Source: an uncultured Pseudomonadota bacterium (GTDB lineage Bacteria; Bdellovibrionota_B; Oligoflexia; Oligoflexales; CAIYRB01). From it: a stretch of DNA of 64,000 bases. Made by a program: the position numbers and the translations under genes. The notes under the pieces were generated by a model. The model was not told where the DNA came from and searched no databases. It was given only the letters and a program-made list of their open reading frames with translations. This document shows, piece after piece, positions 27,464 to 37,026 of this stretch. The stretch covers positions 62,001 through 126,000 of the forward strand of contig CAIYRB010000198.1 of assembly GCA_903928445.1 (NCBI GenBank), read 5' to 3'. The first letter of the stretch is position 1, and the number at the start of each line of letters is the position of its first letter.

Positions 27464-29002
27464 TTAAGCATGACAGTCTACGCTGCGCTTAACATAAAAC
27501 GCTGCATCGGCATCACCTCGTATCCGAACGAAGTCCTTGTCCGCATCGACTTTGGCGAGGAAGGCGGCGGAGGTGGAAAAATCAGAAGCAAAAGTGTTGC
27601 CGCCGCGAAAGACAAATACCGCGTCAGCGCTCGAATAATGATTGGGTAAATACTTGCCGACGCGATTAGGTAAATAGACGACCGAGCTAAAGTCGGTCGC
27701 GACCGTTACAGGAATGGGACAATCGCCCAGCGCCGATTGGATAAATGCCAGGCGGTTCACCCCCTCCACCTCTGCGGCCGGATTCAAGCCAGGGTATGAC
27801 TTGTAGCGCCGACCAATCGATGGCAGCAGTGCCAATGCCAACGCCAAGACCGCCAAAGTCGCTGGCAATGCCTTTGGTCGCACAGACCAATGTTGGCAAA
27901 GACGCTTTAGTCCATACAGACCGAAGATGAAACTGACGAAAAACCCTGGAAACAGAAAGGAGCTATTATAGTAGTGAAGAAACTTACGACTCTCTGTACT
28001 AGTCGTGTAGAAAAGGACGCCTGGGATATTATTTATCAGGGCCATCATCGGATTAAAAAAGTGCACCAATAGAAAAGAGGCATTCAAGTCTGGAGCAGCG
28101 CTGTTGTAGATTTCCATCGCCACTCGGAGTGGGTCCTTTGCCATGTTGAGGGCGATTTCTTCGAATGAATTGCCGAACTGCCCCCAAAGACGCTTTGCAT
28201 GCCAGGTCTGATCGGTGCCAAAAAGTGGAAAGACGACCTTGGATACGAACACGGTGTACACGAGTCCAAGCAGGGCCATCGGCGTGATGCGGCGCACTAG
28301 TCTAGGGTAGTTCTGAAATATAACGCGCGGGGCGAACAGCAGGCTGAAGAGCTGAAAGAACAGGAAGAAACCCGCGTCTTGGCGCGACCCCAGACACAGC
28401 AAATAGGCGCCTACCACCAGCCAGAGTCTCGCCTCTATGAGCAGCAAGTAAAGCAGTCCAACGGCATAAAAGGCGTAAAACTCCTCATAGTGCGCCGCCG
28501 TCAATGCGTTCCAGAAAAAAGTGTTTTTCCACGTCACGACCGTAAAGAGGATGGCGGCAAGCGCCAATTCACCCGGAGTAAACAGAGGGCGAAGGATACG
28601 CCTTAAGCTCAAGAGTGCTAGAGCAAAAGCAGCCGACAACACCACCGCATTGAGAGCGACAAGTAAAAATTGCGACTGAACGATGCCAAACAGCGGCAGC
28701 CAAAGAAATAAACTTGGGGTGAAATGCAGGCTGAGGTGATTGATGCCGTAGTCGAAAATATAAAACATCCGACCGTGATTCCACCAGCTGCCCAAGATGT
28801 CGTCAATGAGTCCAAGGTCATGAAAAGCAAAGACTTGGGCGAGATACATCCTGTGCAACACGTACAAGCTGAAGCTAAGCCCGATGATCGTGGCCAAAAG
28901 GGTATAAAGCCTAAAGGCTCCCACTTCTCGGGCAACTACCTGCCGCCACCACCCACGAAGCCTCGCAGCAAACATACCGTCTCTCTGCCGCTGCTCGCTC
29001 AT
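27464..29002 (-). CDS. DUF2079-like polytopic membrane protein
   Basis: A 512-residue membrane protein with about 10 helices. The first loop has FAFHDLGLIDDILGSWWNHG and then NHLSLHFTPSLFLWLPLFG, which matches the DUF2079 pattern (FDLGIFDQ, then a His-containing HFSPILLL segment). DUF2079 proteins are GT-C-like and of unknown substrate. A soluble tail follows the last helix. Together with the preceding gene it forms a facing pair of similar membrane proteins in the glycan region. Confidence 0.65.
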   Translation of the reverse strand: MSEQRQRDGMFAARLRGWWRQVVAREVGAFRLYTLLATIIGLSFSLYVLHRMYLAQVFAFHDLGLIDDILGSWWNHGRMFYIFDYGINHLSLHFTPSLFLWLPLFGIVQSQFLLVALNAVVLSAAFALALLSLRRILRPLFTPGELALAAILFTVVTWKNTFFWNALTAAHYEEFYAFYAVGLLYLLLIEARLWLVVGAYLLCLGSRQDAGFFLFFQLFSLLFAPRVIFQNYPRLVRRITPMALLGLVYTVFVSKVVFPLFGTDQTWHAKRLWGQFGNSFEEIALNMAKDPLRVAMEIYNSAAPDLNASFLLVHFFNPMMALINNIPGVLFYTTSTESRKFLHYYNSSFLFPGFFVSFIFGLYGLKRLCQHWSVRPKALPATLAVLALALALLPSIGRRYKSYPGLNPAAEVEGVNRLAFIQSALGDCPIPVTVATDFSSVVYLPNRVGKYLPNHYSSADAVFVFRGGNTFASDFSTSAAFLAKVDADKDFVRIRGDADAAFYVKRSVDCHA

Positions 29003-29221
29003 ACCCAGCTCCCTTTTACGACTTTACAAAAATGACACCCTGAAACACCCCGATACTCTACAATATCAAGTAGTTATCGCAAATCCTCGCGGCCTATGTG
29101 GCGCCTAGCCTCAGCTTGGCGGCCCCGACCAACTAGCGAACACAAGGCGGCGAGAATACGAGGAATCGCCTATTGAATAAAGACAAAACTTCTTTACGAC
29201 GGTAGCTTAGGCGCATTGCAG

Positions 29222-31072
29222 ATGCAGCTTCACTGGGATTTCGTATGGATTTCTTCAAGACTCGGATATGATCTAGTGCACCTGCTTTTGCCCCAATCAA
29301 CCGATCGTCAAACCACGACTCTTGCGAGGCGGACTTTGGAAAACGTGCTCATCTTCACGGCCACCTACAACGAGGCGGAAAACATCACCGCCTTGGTCAA
29401 CGAATGCCTAACAGAGATCCCTACGGCTGACATGCTGGTTGTCGATGACCATTCGCCAGATGGCACAGGTCAGATTCTTGACGACCTTGCTGAGCGCTAC
29501 AATGGCCGCCTCACCGTCGTCCACCGCCCGCGTAAGCTTGGTCTCGGCACAGCCCACAAATTGGCCCTCAAATATGCTCGGCGACACAACTATGCCGCCT
29601 TGGTGACCATGGACGCCGATTTTTCTCACAAACCTTCATATCTTCCGCGATTAATCCGTGGCCTGGAGGCGAACGATTTTGTCATCGGCTCTCGATATGC
29701 TGAAGGCGGGCACTGCGATTATGGTTTCACCAGAACGTTAATAAGCAAAAGCGCCAATTTCTTCGCCAAACTGCTTCTCGGCCTTCGCCTTCACGAGACT
29801 ACGACATCCTATCGTGCTTTTTCACGCCGACTGTTGCAGAGTCTGCCAGTCGACGCGATTCGTTCAGAGGGTTACTCCTTCTTTTTTGAAAGTCTGTTCT
29901 TTATCGCGCAATCGACGCAGCGCCTGGCCGAAGTGCCGATTCATTTCGAAGATCGCCGCGCTGGCACGTCGAAGATCTCAAAGCGAGAAATCTGTCGTGC
30001 CGCGGTTAACCTAGGAAGAATATTTAGCCGTCGGTTACTGGGTAAAACAACGTTTCATGCCCCTGAATTTCCAGAGGAGTCTTGCGATGTTTGCTATAGC
30101 CCGTACCATTCCGAGGTGTATGCGGCCACTGCCAAGGATCATTCCAGCGAGCAGTACAATTGCACCAGCGCGCAGCACGCTTCGCATGGCCGCATCGTCC
30201 AGTGCCTGGGCTGCGGCCTGGTGTTTACGAGCCCGCGCCTAAAAGATGACCAGATCGCGAAGCTATATACCGACGTAGTCGACACGACCTACGTCGCCAA
30301 TATCCCTGCCCGGGTCAAGACTTTTTCCTTCAATTTAGCGCGTATTAAGTCCATGTTACCGAAGCGCGGACGCTTGCTAGATGTAGGCTCATACTACGGC
30401 GTGTTTCTCAATGTCGCCAAGGGCGAAGGCTTTGATGTGACGGGTATCGAGCCATCGCAAAGTGCGGGAAACTACGCCATCGACACCTATCATGTACCCG
30501 TGCATATCGGCGTCCTGGAAACAGCGCCTCTAGATAAAACCCCCTATGATATCGTCACTTCATGGGACGTATTGGAGCACTTTACGTCGCCGATGAAGGA
30601 GATGCGGCTCATCAACGATCGCCTCAGGTTGCACGGCACCTTCGCTTTTTCGACACTCAATATCAGCAATTGGTATCCAAAATTACTCGGTGAAAGATGG
30701 CCATGGCTGATGGATATGCATCTTTATTATTTCAGCGACTCAATCATTGAGGATATGCTTCAACGGACCGGATTTAAACTGATTCTGCGGGACACCTACT
30801 GTCACATCATCACCGTTGACTACTTCCTGCTCAAACTTGATTCGCTTGGCGTACCGCTGACGCGGCCACTTCGCCGCTTGGTTGCTCTGACGCCGCTGAG
30901 GGACGTGAAGCTGCCTTTCAGCTTTGGTGATATTCGCCTGTATGTTGCCGAGAAGATCGCCAGCGCAACGGCTAGTGTTCCAGCCGCGCCCCCTGTTCCA
31001 TCGACGCGCCACAGTTGGGCTAAGTCCGGGGACGTGACCAGCAGCGTCTTGTCAAATGAGCTGATGAGCTAA
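29222..31072 (+). CDS. Fusion of DPM1-type glycosyltransferase and SAM methyltransferase
   Basis: A protein of about 616 residues with two enzymes in one chain. Residues about 42-270 form a GT2 domain of the dolichol/polyprenyl-phosphate mannosyltransferase type: IFTATYNEAENI, MLVVDDHSPDGTG, GLGTAHKLALKYA, MDADFSHKP, FVIGSRYAEGG. Residues about 280-560 form a class I methyltransferase with an N-terminal Cys cluster (CDVC and CLGCGLVF), the SAM motif LLDVGSYYGVFL and SWDVLEHF. The usual C-terminal membrane helices of DPM-like enzymes are absent. The start is uncertain: TTG 29216, ATG 29222, or a codon near 29336-29347 just before the GT2 domain. Confidence 0.8.
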   Translation: MQLHWDFVWISSRLGYDLVHLLLPQSTDRQTTTLARRTLENVLIFTATYNEAENITALVNECLTEIPTADMLVVDDHSPDGTGQILDDLAERYNGRLTVVHRPRKLGLGTAHKLALKYARRHNYAALVTMDADFSHKPSYLPRLIRGLEANDFVIGSRYAEGGHCDYGFTRTLISKSANFFAKLLLGLRLHETTTSYRAFSRRLLQSLPVDAIRSEGYSFFFESLFFIAQSTQRLAEVPIHFEDRRAGTSKISKREICRAAVNLGRIFSRRLLGKTTFHAPEFPEESCDVCYSPYHSEVYAATAKDHSSEQYNCTSAQHASHGRIVQCLGCGLVFTSPRLKDDQIAKLYTDVVDTTYVANIPARVKTFSFNLARIKSMLPKRGRLLDVGSYYGVFLNVAKGEGFDVTGIEPSQSAGNYAIDTYHVPVHIGVLETAPLDKTPYDIVTSWDVLEHFTSPMKEMRLINDRLRLHGTFAFSTLNISNWYPKLLGERWPWLMDMHLYYFSDSIIEDMLQRTGFKLILRDTYCHIITVDYFLLKLDSLGVPLTRPLRRLVALTPLRDVKLPFSFGDIRLYVAEKIASATASVPAAPPVPSTRHSWAKSGDVTSSVLSNELMS

Positions 31073-31121
31073 ACGATCAGGGTCCACGGTGGAATTTCGA
31101 ACCAATGGATGAGCATGAACC

Positions 31122-31877
31122 ATGAAGGTTAGCCTGATCGTCCCGATCTACAATGAGCGGCAGCATCTGGCCGAGTTTCTTCTCAAGGTTGACACGCTCA
31201 TCCTGCCGATCGACAAGGAATTAGTCCTCGTTGATGACTGCTCCACCGATGGCTCTAGCCAAATCCTAGACGCCTATCCGTTTCAGACCGCCTGCCGAAT
31301 CATCCATCAACCCTCCAATCAAGGGAAAGGAGCGGCCATCCAGCTCGGCATTAAAGCCGCCACTGGAGATATCATGGGTGTGCAGGATGCTGACTTTGAA
31401 TATGACATGCGCGACATTAGTGCGCTCCTGAAGCCCTTTATCGAAGACCGCGCTGACGTCGTCTACGGTTCGCGATTTAAAAAATCGAGCGAGCAAGTCC
31501 ACCGCACCTTTCACTACCTCATCAATCGGCTGCTCACGCTTCTTAGCAATCTTTGCTGTGGCCTCTATTTGACGGATATGGAGACCTGCTATAAGTTCTT
31601 TCGCCGCGACGTGCTTACCAACATTCGTCTGGAATCTCGCCGCTTCGGCTTTGAACCTGAAATCACCGCCAAAATCGCCAGATTAAAGCTGCGGATAGTC
31701 GAACTTCCTATTTCCTACTATCCCCGCAACTATCTGCAGGGAAAAAAGATCTCATGGAAAGACGGCCTCGCGGCTTTGCGCCACATCGTATACTTCAACT
31801 TTTTCTCGCCGACCCGGACCTTCCTCGATACAGATCTACCCAAGCACTACCTACCAAGTGGTGACCATTGGCTGTAA
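31122..31877 (+). CDS. Family 2 glycosyltransferase (polyprenyl-phosphate type)
   Basis: A 251-residue GT2 enzyme. It shows VSLIVPIYNERQHL, LVLVDDCSTDGSSQIL, GKGAAIQLGIKAATGDIMGV and the DxD-like QDADFEYD, then VYGSRFKKSSE and FGFEPEITAKIARL, as in polyprenyl-phosphate glucosyl- or mannosyltransferases. There are no C-terminal membrane helices. It lies 49 bases after the GT-methyltransferase fusion and is probably in the same operon, giving two related GT2 activities for lipid-linked sugars. Confidence 0.9.
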   Translation: MKVSLIVPIYNERQHLAEFLLKVDTLILPIDKELVLVDDCSTDGSSQILDAYPFQTACRIIHQPSNQGKGAAIQLGIKAATGDIMGVQDADFEYDMRDISALLKPFIEDRADVVYGSRFKKSSEQVHRTFHYLINRLLTLLSNLCCGLYLTDMETCYKFFRRDVLTNIRLESRRFGFEPEITAKIARLKLRIVELPISYYPRNYLQGKKISWKDGLAALRHIVYFNFFSPTRTFLDTDLPKHYLPSGDHWL

Positions 31878-32023
31878 TCGATTAAAGCTGTGACCGAAAT
31901 ATCGATGCACGCTCCTTAAGGCTGCGGCCGCCCAGCAAAAGGGCGCTGCATTTGGCAGTTGATCAACCCGGGCAACGTTAAGACATGCTGTCCTCCCCCC
32001 GATAGCAGGGCAGGAGGAACGTT

Positions 32024-32686
32024 ATGTCTAAACCGATTTTACGCCTTGGCTGGTTTTGCTGCCTCACCATGCTGCTTTTACCTGAGCAGCGGGCCGTGGC
32101 CGGCATCACCGTCTCACCGTATGTGAGCATTAAGTCAACTAAGAGCATCTCGCCGAACGCCAAGGACTCGACCCAGGAGAACTCCAAGGTCAAGCAGCGC
32201 CAGGAGATGGGGGTACGCGGATCCCTGACCTTTTTTCGGCTGTTTAGCCTGCAGCTGAGCGTCGGCCAAAGCGTTCTGACAACGACGCAAAAGACTCAGG
32301 TAGCCACCGATGAGTATGCGCAGATCAACTATCAAAAAGACCTAAACATGTCGACCAATGACGCTGCCACAGAGATCAAAATCACCGAGACCCAACGCGT
32401 GGCCAAGGTGGGAGTCAGTATCGACCCAAGTTTCAGCATTTTTGTGCTGAGAGCTAAGGCCGGCGTCGGCGCCACGCAACGTATCCTAGTCTCTGAAGTC
32501 ACCGCCCAGCCGAAGGAAACCCACACCTTTGGACCGTTCTACAAGCCCTACGCCGGCGTCGGAGCGGGTATCAGATTTACCCCCTGGATGTACTTCATGG
32601 CTGAATATACCTTCGACTACTATGCGTTTCCAAAGCTGCAACCGTTTCAGCGGGAGGTCACGGCAAGCTACGCCGTGGAACTGTGA
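32024..32686 (+). CDS. Small outer-membrane beta-barrel protein, unknown function
   Basis: A 220-residue exported protein with a signal peptide (LRLGWFCCLTMLLL, then AVAG-ITV) and alternating hydrophobic strands typical of an eight- or ten-stranded barrel (FTPWMYFMAEYTFDYYAF, then VTASYAVEL). GGAGGA precedes the ATG. The gap upstream (31878-32023) holds no gene. It ends one base before the tesB stop on the other strand. Family not recognised. Confidence 0.65.
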   Translation: MSKPILRLGWFCCLTMLLLPEQRAVAGITVSPYVSIKSTKSISPNAKDSTQENSKVKQRQEMGVRGSLTFFRLFSLQLSVGQSVLTTTQKTQVATDEYAQINYQKDLNMSTNDAATEIKITETQRVAKVGVSIDPSFSIFVLRAKAGVGATQRILVSEVTAQPKETHTFGPFYKPYAGVGAGIRFTPWMYFMAEYTFDYYAFPKLQPFQREVTASYAVEL

Positions 32687-32687
32687 T

Positions 32688-33587
32688 CTAGGACTTTGGC
32701 GACTTAGTTCGAAGCAGCCCCTCTTGGGCCGTGGATGCAATCAAGACCCCGTTCGGAGTGAAAACTTGACCACGGTTAAAGCCTCGGCCGCTGCCGGCGA
32801 TGGGGCTCTCCATCGCATGTAGGAACCATTCGTCGGCACGAAGCGGACGATGGAACCACATCGAATGATCTAAACTCGCAAGCTGCAGCGTCGGATCCAT
32901 GAACATCCGACCATGCGGCTGCAGTGCCGTCATTGCTAGGCCAAAGTCCGACGCATAAGCCAGAACCGCTTGGTGAATCATCGGGTCTGCCGGTAGCTTG
33001 CCCGCGGCCTTAATCCAAGCGTAGCGGACGGGGGCCCTAGGCGCCAGATTACTGGGCAGCACGGGATCTACCACACGGACCTCGATGGCCCGGTCTGCGG
33101 TCAACTTCTCGCGCCGCGACGACGGCAACTGCTGCTGATAGGCCTGCATCAACTGCTGATCACTAGCCAGGCCGTCAGGTCCCGGCACCACGGGCATCGG
33201 TGCGACTTGGTGCTCGAGCCCAACCTCCACGTGATGAAACGAGGCCGACATACTAAAGATCGCCAGTCCACCTTGCTTGGCCACCACCCGCCGCGTCGCG
33301 AAGCTCTTGCCGGTGCGAATGAGGTCCACCTCATAATATAGCGGCTGAGTCGCATTCCCAGCTCGTAGGAAGTATGCGTGCAGCGAGTGGATCGACTTAT
33401 CGGGCGCCACCGTTCGACTTGCGGCGACCAGCGCCTGACCAAGAACCTGCCCGCCAAAAAGAATATGAAAGCCGAGATCTAAACTCTGGCCAAGGTAGAC
33501 CTGCTGTTCAAGCAGCTCAAGATCAAGAATTTTCAAAAGATTCTTAAGTGCTTCGGTCACAAACTGCCCCCGGCGTAAAAAGGCCAA
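32688..33587 (-). CDS. tesB: Acyl-CoA thioesterase II
   Basis: A 299-residue double-hotdog thioesterase that hydrolyses medium- and long-chain acyl-CoA. It has LFGGQVLGQALVAASRTVAPD, SLHAYFLRAGNATQPL, YEVDLIRTGKSFATRRVVA, and in the second half SDFGLAMTALQPHG, ASLDHSMWFHRPLRADEW and ESPIAGSGRGFNRGQVF. Length matches E. coli TesB. It is divergent from a long-chain acyl-CoA ligase across 62 bases, so the activating and hydrolysing enzymes share one regulatory region. Confidence 0.94.
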   Translation of the reverse strand: MAFLRRGQFVTEALKNLLKILDLELLEQQVYLGQSLDLGFHILFGGQVLGQALVAASRTVAPDKSIHSLHAYFLRAGNATQPLYYEVDLIRTGKSFATRRVVAKQGGLAIFSMSASFHHVEVGLEHQVAPMPVVPGPDGLASDQQLMQAYQQQLPSSRREKLTADRAIEVRVVDPVLPSNLAPRAPVRYAWIKAAGKLPADPMIHQAVLAYASDFGLAMTALQPHGRMFMDPTLQLASLDHSMWFHRPLRADEWFLHAMESPIAGSGRGFNRGQVFTPNGVLIASTAQEGLLRTKSPKS

Positions 33588-33649
33588 ATAATATTTGATA
33601 CATTGTAATTATAAGTTATGCTTCGGGCAGATCCAACATCACCGACTGC

Positions 33650-35467
33650 ATGGGGCAGATTATGGATAGGTCCTCTAAGCCTAATCGACTTTTTGATATC
33701 ATGGCAAATCAGGCGACGGCACGACCACTCCATGATTCTCTTGCGGCAAAAGTTGACGGACAGTGGCGTCGCTATTCAAGCCAACAGGTTGTCGAGATCG
33801 CTGACGACCTCAGCTTGGGCCTAATGAGCCTCGGCATAGGTCACGGCGACCGCGTGGCGATCATCGCCACCAACTGCCCGGAATGGGCGCTGGTAGACCT
33901 CGCCATCCTTCAGCTTGGCGCTGTGGTTGTGCCGGTCTATCCGACTGCTACCGCTGGCGACTACACCTACGCCCTCAATCACTCGGCGACCAAGGTCGCT
34001 TTTATTCTAGGCGCACAGGTCCACGCTAAGTTCGCGACGGTGAGAGATGAGTTGTCACACCTGACCCAGGTGTTCTCCTTTGACCAAGGATCAAGCACTG
34101 GGAGCATCCAGCACTGGCGCGAGCTTGCAGCGCGCGGCCAGCTTTTGCGGCAAAGCGGCAAAGCGGCTCTGGAGGCGGCAAAAGCTGCGGTCGCCTCATC
34201 GGACCTAGCGACGCTGATCTATACGTCAGGCACGACCGGCAGGCCGAAGGGTGTCATGTTGAGCCACGGCAATATTCTCGCCAGCCTCCTATCAGTATCC
34301 GAGGTGATGCCACGCCATGGACTGCACCGTGCTTTGAGCTTTTTGCCGCTCTCACACATCCTCGAGCGCAGCACTCTATACTTCTATCAATACAGGGGTG
34401 TCGGAGTTTATTTCGCCGAAAGCCTAGAGACGATCATAGCCAATCTGCGCGAGGTGCAGCCACAGGTCATGGTTTCAGTGCCCCGCCTGTTAGAAAAGCT
34501 CTACGAACACTTCCTTACTAAAGTCAGCACGCAAACAGGTGCAAAGCGCCGCCTTTACGACTGGGCACTGGCCTTTGCGCAAGCTTACCATCCCGACAAA
34601 CGGCGCACGGACTACACGCTGCTGCAGCTGAGCATGGCCAGGCGCCACGTGTTTCGCCATTGGTTAAACGACTTAGGCGGACAGATTTCCTTGGCCACAG
34701 TTGGTGGTTCGACGCTGCCCCCTCACATCGGGCGCTTCTTCTGGGCGGCCGGCATCGAGGTCCTAGAGGGATATGGCCTGACCGAGAACTCACCGGTCAT
34801 CACCTCGAATACCCCAGCCCAGCATCGCCTCGGAACCGTCGGAGTGCCCTTACCTGGGATGAATGTAAGGATCCACCAGGAGCCGGACTTTCGCCCCGGC
34901 GAGGGCGAGATCCTTGTCAAGGCCCCGACTGTCATGCTTGGCTACTACCTCGATGAAGAGGCAACGGCCAACACCATCGACGCCGATGGCTGGCTACACA
35001 CAGGAGACATCGGCATCTTTGAACAAGGCGGCTTCCTCAGGATCACCGACCGCAAAAAGGAGATGTTTAAAACATCTGGCGGCAAATACATTGCGCCCTT
35101 AGCCCTCGAGAGTAAGTTCAAGGAATCCCCCTTTATCAACCAAATGCTCGTCGTCGGTGAAAACCGTAAATTCCCGGCAGCATTGATTGTCCCTGACTTC
35201 CCGTCCCTGCGTGAATGGTGCCGAGAGAATGCCATCGACTATTCAACCCATGAGGACATGACGCGTCATCCTGACGTCTTGAGCTTTTTCGCCGCCGAGA
35301 TCCGCCGACTAAATCAGCACTTTGGTCACTGGGAGCAAATTAAGGAGTTTCGTCTTCTGGCTACAGAATGGTCGGTCATCAGCGGCGAACTGACGCCAAA
35401 ACTAAGCTTAAAACGACGCATCATCACGGCTGGCCACGAGGACCTGATCAACAGCATTTATCGCTAA
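33650..35467 (+). CDS. Long-chain fatty-acid-CoA ligase (AMP-forming)
   Basis: A 605-residue adenylate-forming enzyme that activates fatty acids to acyl-CoA. Motifs: LIYTSGTTGRPKGVMLSHGN (A3), FLPLSHILERS, EVLEGYGLTENSPV (A5), GWLHTGDIG (A7), ITDRKKEMFKTSGGKYIAP (A8 and hinge) and a C-terminal Lys in ELTPKLSLKR (A10). It belongs to the FadD15/long-chain group with a long N-terminal domain. The first 16 residues may not be real: an in-frame ATG at 33662 is an alternative. It is divergent from tesB. Confidence 0.93.
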   Translation: MGQIMDRSSKPNRLFDIMANQATARPLHDSLAAKVDGQWRRYSSQQVVEIADDLSLGLMSLGIGHGDRVAIIATNCPEWALVDLAILQLGAVVVPVYPTATAGDYTYALNHSATKVAFILGAQVHAKFATVRDELSHLTQVFSFDQGSSTGSIQHWRELAARGQLLRQSGKAALEAAKAAVASSDLATLIYTSGTTGRPKGVMLSHGNILASLLSVSEVMPRHGLHRALSFLPLSHILERSTLYFYQYRGVGVYFAESLETIIANLREVQPQVMVSVPRLLEKLYEHFLTKVSTQTGAKRRLYDWALAFAQAYHPDKRRTDYTLLQLSMARRHVFRHWLNDLGGQISLATVGGSTLPPHIGRFFWAAGIEVLEGYGLTENSPVITSNTPAQHRLGTVGVPLPGMNVRIHQEPDFRPGEGEILVKAPTVMLGYYLDEEATANTIDADGWLHTGDIGIFEQGGFLRITDRKKEMFKTSGGKYIAPLALESKFKESPFINQMLVVGENRKFPAALIVPDFPSLREWCRENAIDYSTHEDMTRHPDVLSFFAAEIRRLNQHFGHWEQIKEFRLLATEWSVISGELTPKLSLKRRIITAGHEDLINSIYR

Positions 35468-35480
35468 CAAGCTGCTGCTT

Positions 35481-35687
35481 CTACTGGGAGCGGATGATGG
35501 TGCAGCTTTCTGACTCTTCGTCGAAGGCGACCAGAGCTTCACCTGACTCAAGCAGGCGAAGGACTTGCTCGATCTTTGCCTCTAACGAATACTCCTGCTC
35601 CCCGTAGTCGGTGCCCTCGCGGGTCACAAAACTTTCGATCAGATTGCGCAGAGTCGGCGCTTCAAGCATGGTATGCGGTACAATCAT
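35481..35687 (-). CDS. yheU: UPF0270 protein YheU
   Basis: A 68-residue protein matching the YheU family (UPF0270): MIVPHTMLEAPTLRNLIESF, then VTREGTDYGEQEYSLEAKIE and LLESGEALVAFDEESE. The function is unknown. It is encoded just after ackA on the same strand (18 bases), with AGGAGTGG before its ATG, and converges with the acyl-CoA ligase gene. Confidence 0.88.
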   Translation of the reverse strand: MIVPHTMLEAPTLRNLIESFVTREGTDYGEQEYSLEAKIEQVLRLLESGEALVAFDEESESCTIIRSQ

Positions 35688-35705
35688 ACAACCACTCCTT
35701 GTGCA

Positions 35706-36953
35706 CTACACTGCTTCGTGATCGCGGGCCCATATACAGCGGAACGTGTCGCGGGCAATCAGTAACTCCTCGTTGGTCGGGATGACGTAGACCGCCAGAC
35801 GACTCGAAGCAGTGCTGATCAATGCCTCCCGTCCGATTGCCTGGGCGTTCAACGCAGGATCTAGCTCTACACCAATCCAGCGCAGCCCGTCGCAGATACG
35901 CGCTCTGATTTCGGCCGAATTTTCGCCGATTCCCCCAGTAAACACGATAGAGTTTGCGCCGTTGAGTTCGGCTAGGTATGCGCCAATATAGCGGCGCACA
36001 CGACCGCAGAACAACTCGATGGCCAAGGTCGAGCGCCGGTCTTTATGATCGCGCTCTTCCGCCAGCAGTTCGCGCATGTCATTGGTAAGTCCTGACACAC
36101 CAAGAAGTCCCGATTGTTTGTTTAAAACACCGAGCAGCTGCTCGAGTGGCATGCCCTCCTTATGCGACAAATATTCGAGAATCGCCGGGTCTAGATCTCC
36201 CGACCGCGTCCCCATCACAAGTCCCTCTAGGGGGGTCATGCCCATAGACGTGTCGACTGAAACGCCGCCATCGATCGCACAGGCCGAGCATCCATTTCCA
36301 AGGTGCAAGGTCACGATGCGGACGTCTTGCCGGGCTAGCCCTGTTAAAAGGCGGTAGCGATAGGCGACAAAGCGGTGCGAGGTGCCGTGAAAGCCGTAAC
36401 GGCGGACGCCGTAGCGGCGATAGTACTGATAGGGGAGAGCATAGAGAAAGTTCTTCTCTGGCATGGTGGCGTGGAATGCGGTGTCAAAGACGGCTACCTG
36501 AGGCACCGATGGACCCAGAATCGCGGTGGCTGCCCGAATGCCGTCCAAATTGGCGGGATTATGCAGCGGCGCCAGCTCGATACAGTCCTCGATGGCTTTG
36601 ATACCCGCCGTATCTAGTAGCAACGATTGTGTCAATTTCTCGCCGCCGTGCACCACACGGTGACCGACGGCATGGATATCAGCGCGACTATTAATCGTGG
36701 GGATGTCACTATCCGGCGCGATCAACCATTGGCAAAGCCACTCTATGGCACCTCGGTGATCTCGCAGGGGGAGCGCCAACTTAGTGACGGCGCCGCCCTG
36801 TCGAATAAGGCTAATTAAGCTTTGGCTGCCGATCCGCTCTATCACTCCCCTGGCTAGCAAAAGGTCCGTGTCGGCATCGATCCGCGCCAAATCGGTATCG
36901 ATGAGTTGAAACTTTAGAGACGAACTACCGCAGTTTAAAATGAGAATATTCAC
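35706..36953 (-). CDS. ackA: Acetate kinase
   Basis: A 415-residue ASKHA-fold kinase converting acetyl phosphate and ADP to acetate and ATP. It shows ILILNCGSSSLKFQLI, GHRVVHGGEKLTQSLLL, FDTAFHATMP, YGFHGTSHRFVAYR, TLHLGNGCSACAI, VMGTRSGDLDPAI and IVFTGGIGENSAEIR. The start is GTG. No pta is adjacent. A GC-rich stem-loop (36966-36991) lies just upstream, between it and gpx. Confidence 0.96.
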   Translation of the reverse strand: MNILILNCGSSSLKFQLIDTDLARIDADTDLLLARGVIERIGSQSLISLIRQGGAVTKLALPLRDHRGAIEWLCQWLIAPDSDIPTINSRADIHAVGHRVVHGGEKLTQSLLLDTAGIKAIEDCIELAPLHNPANLDGIRAATAILGPSVPQVAVFDTAFHATMPEKNFLYALPYQYYRRYGVRRYGFHGTSHRFVAYRYRLLTGLARQDVRIVTLHLGNGCSACAIDGGVSVDTSMGMTPLEGLVMGTRSGDLDPAILEYLSHKEGMPLEQLLGVLNKQSGLLGVSGLTNDMRELLAEERDHKDRRSTLAIELFCGRVRRYIGAYLAELNGANSIVFTGGIGENSAEIRARICDGLRWIGVELDPALNAQAIGREALISTASSRLAVYVIPTNEELLIARDTFRCIWARDHEAV

Positions 36954-36965
36954 GTCAGGCCCACC

Positions 36966-36991
36966 GGCGAGGCACCGGCTTGTGCCTCACC
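36966..36991 (-). terminator. Stem-loop between gpx and ackA
   Basis: GAGGCAC pairs perfectly with GTGCCTC around a six-base loop, and three further GC pairs extend the stem after one mismatch. It lies 36 bases after the gpx stop and ends 12 bases before the ackA GTG. There is no T-run. It may end the gpx transcript or mask the ackA start region. Confidence 0.35.
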
Positions 36992-37026
36992 GCCATAAAT
37001 GATTGGGAACCATTGGTTCAAGACCC

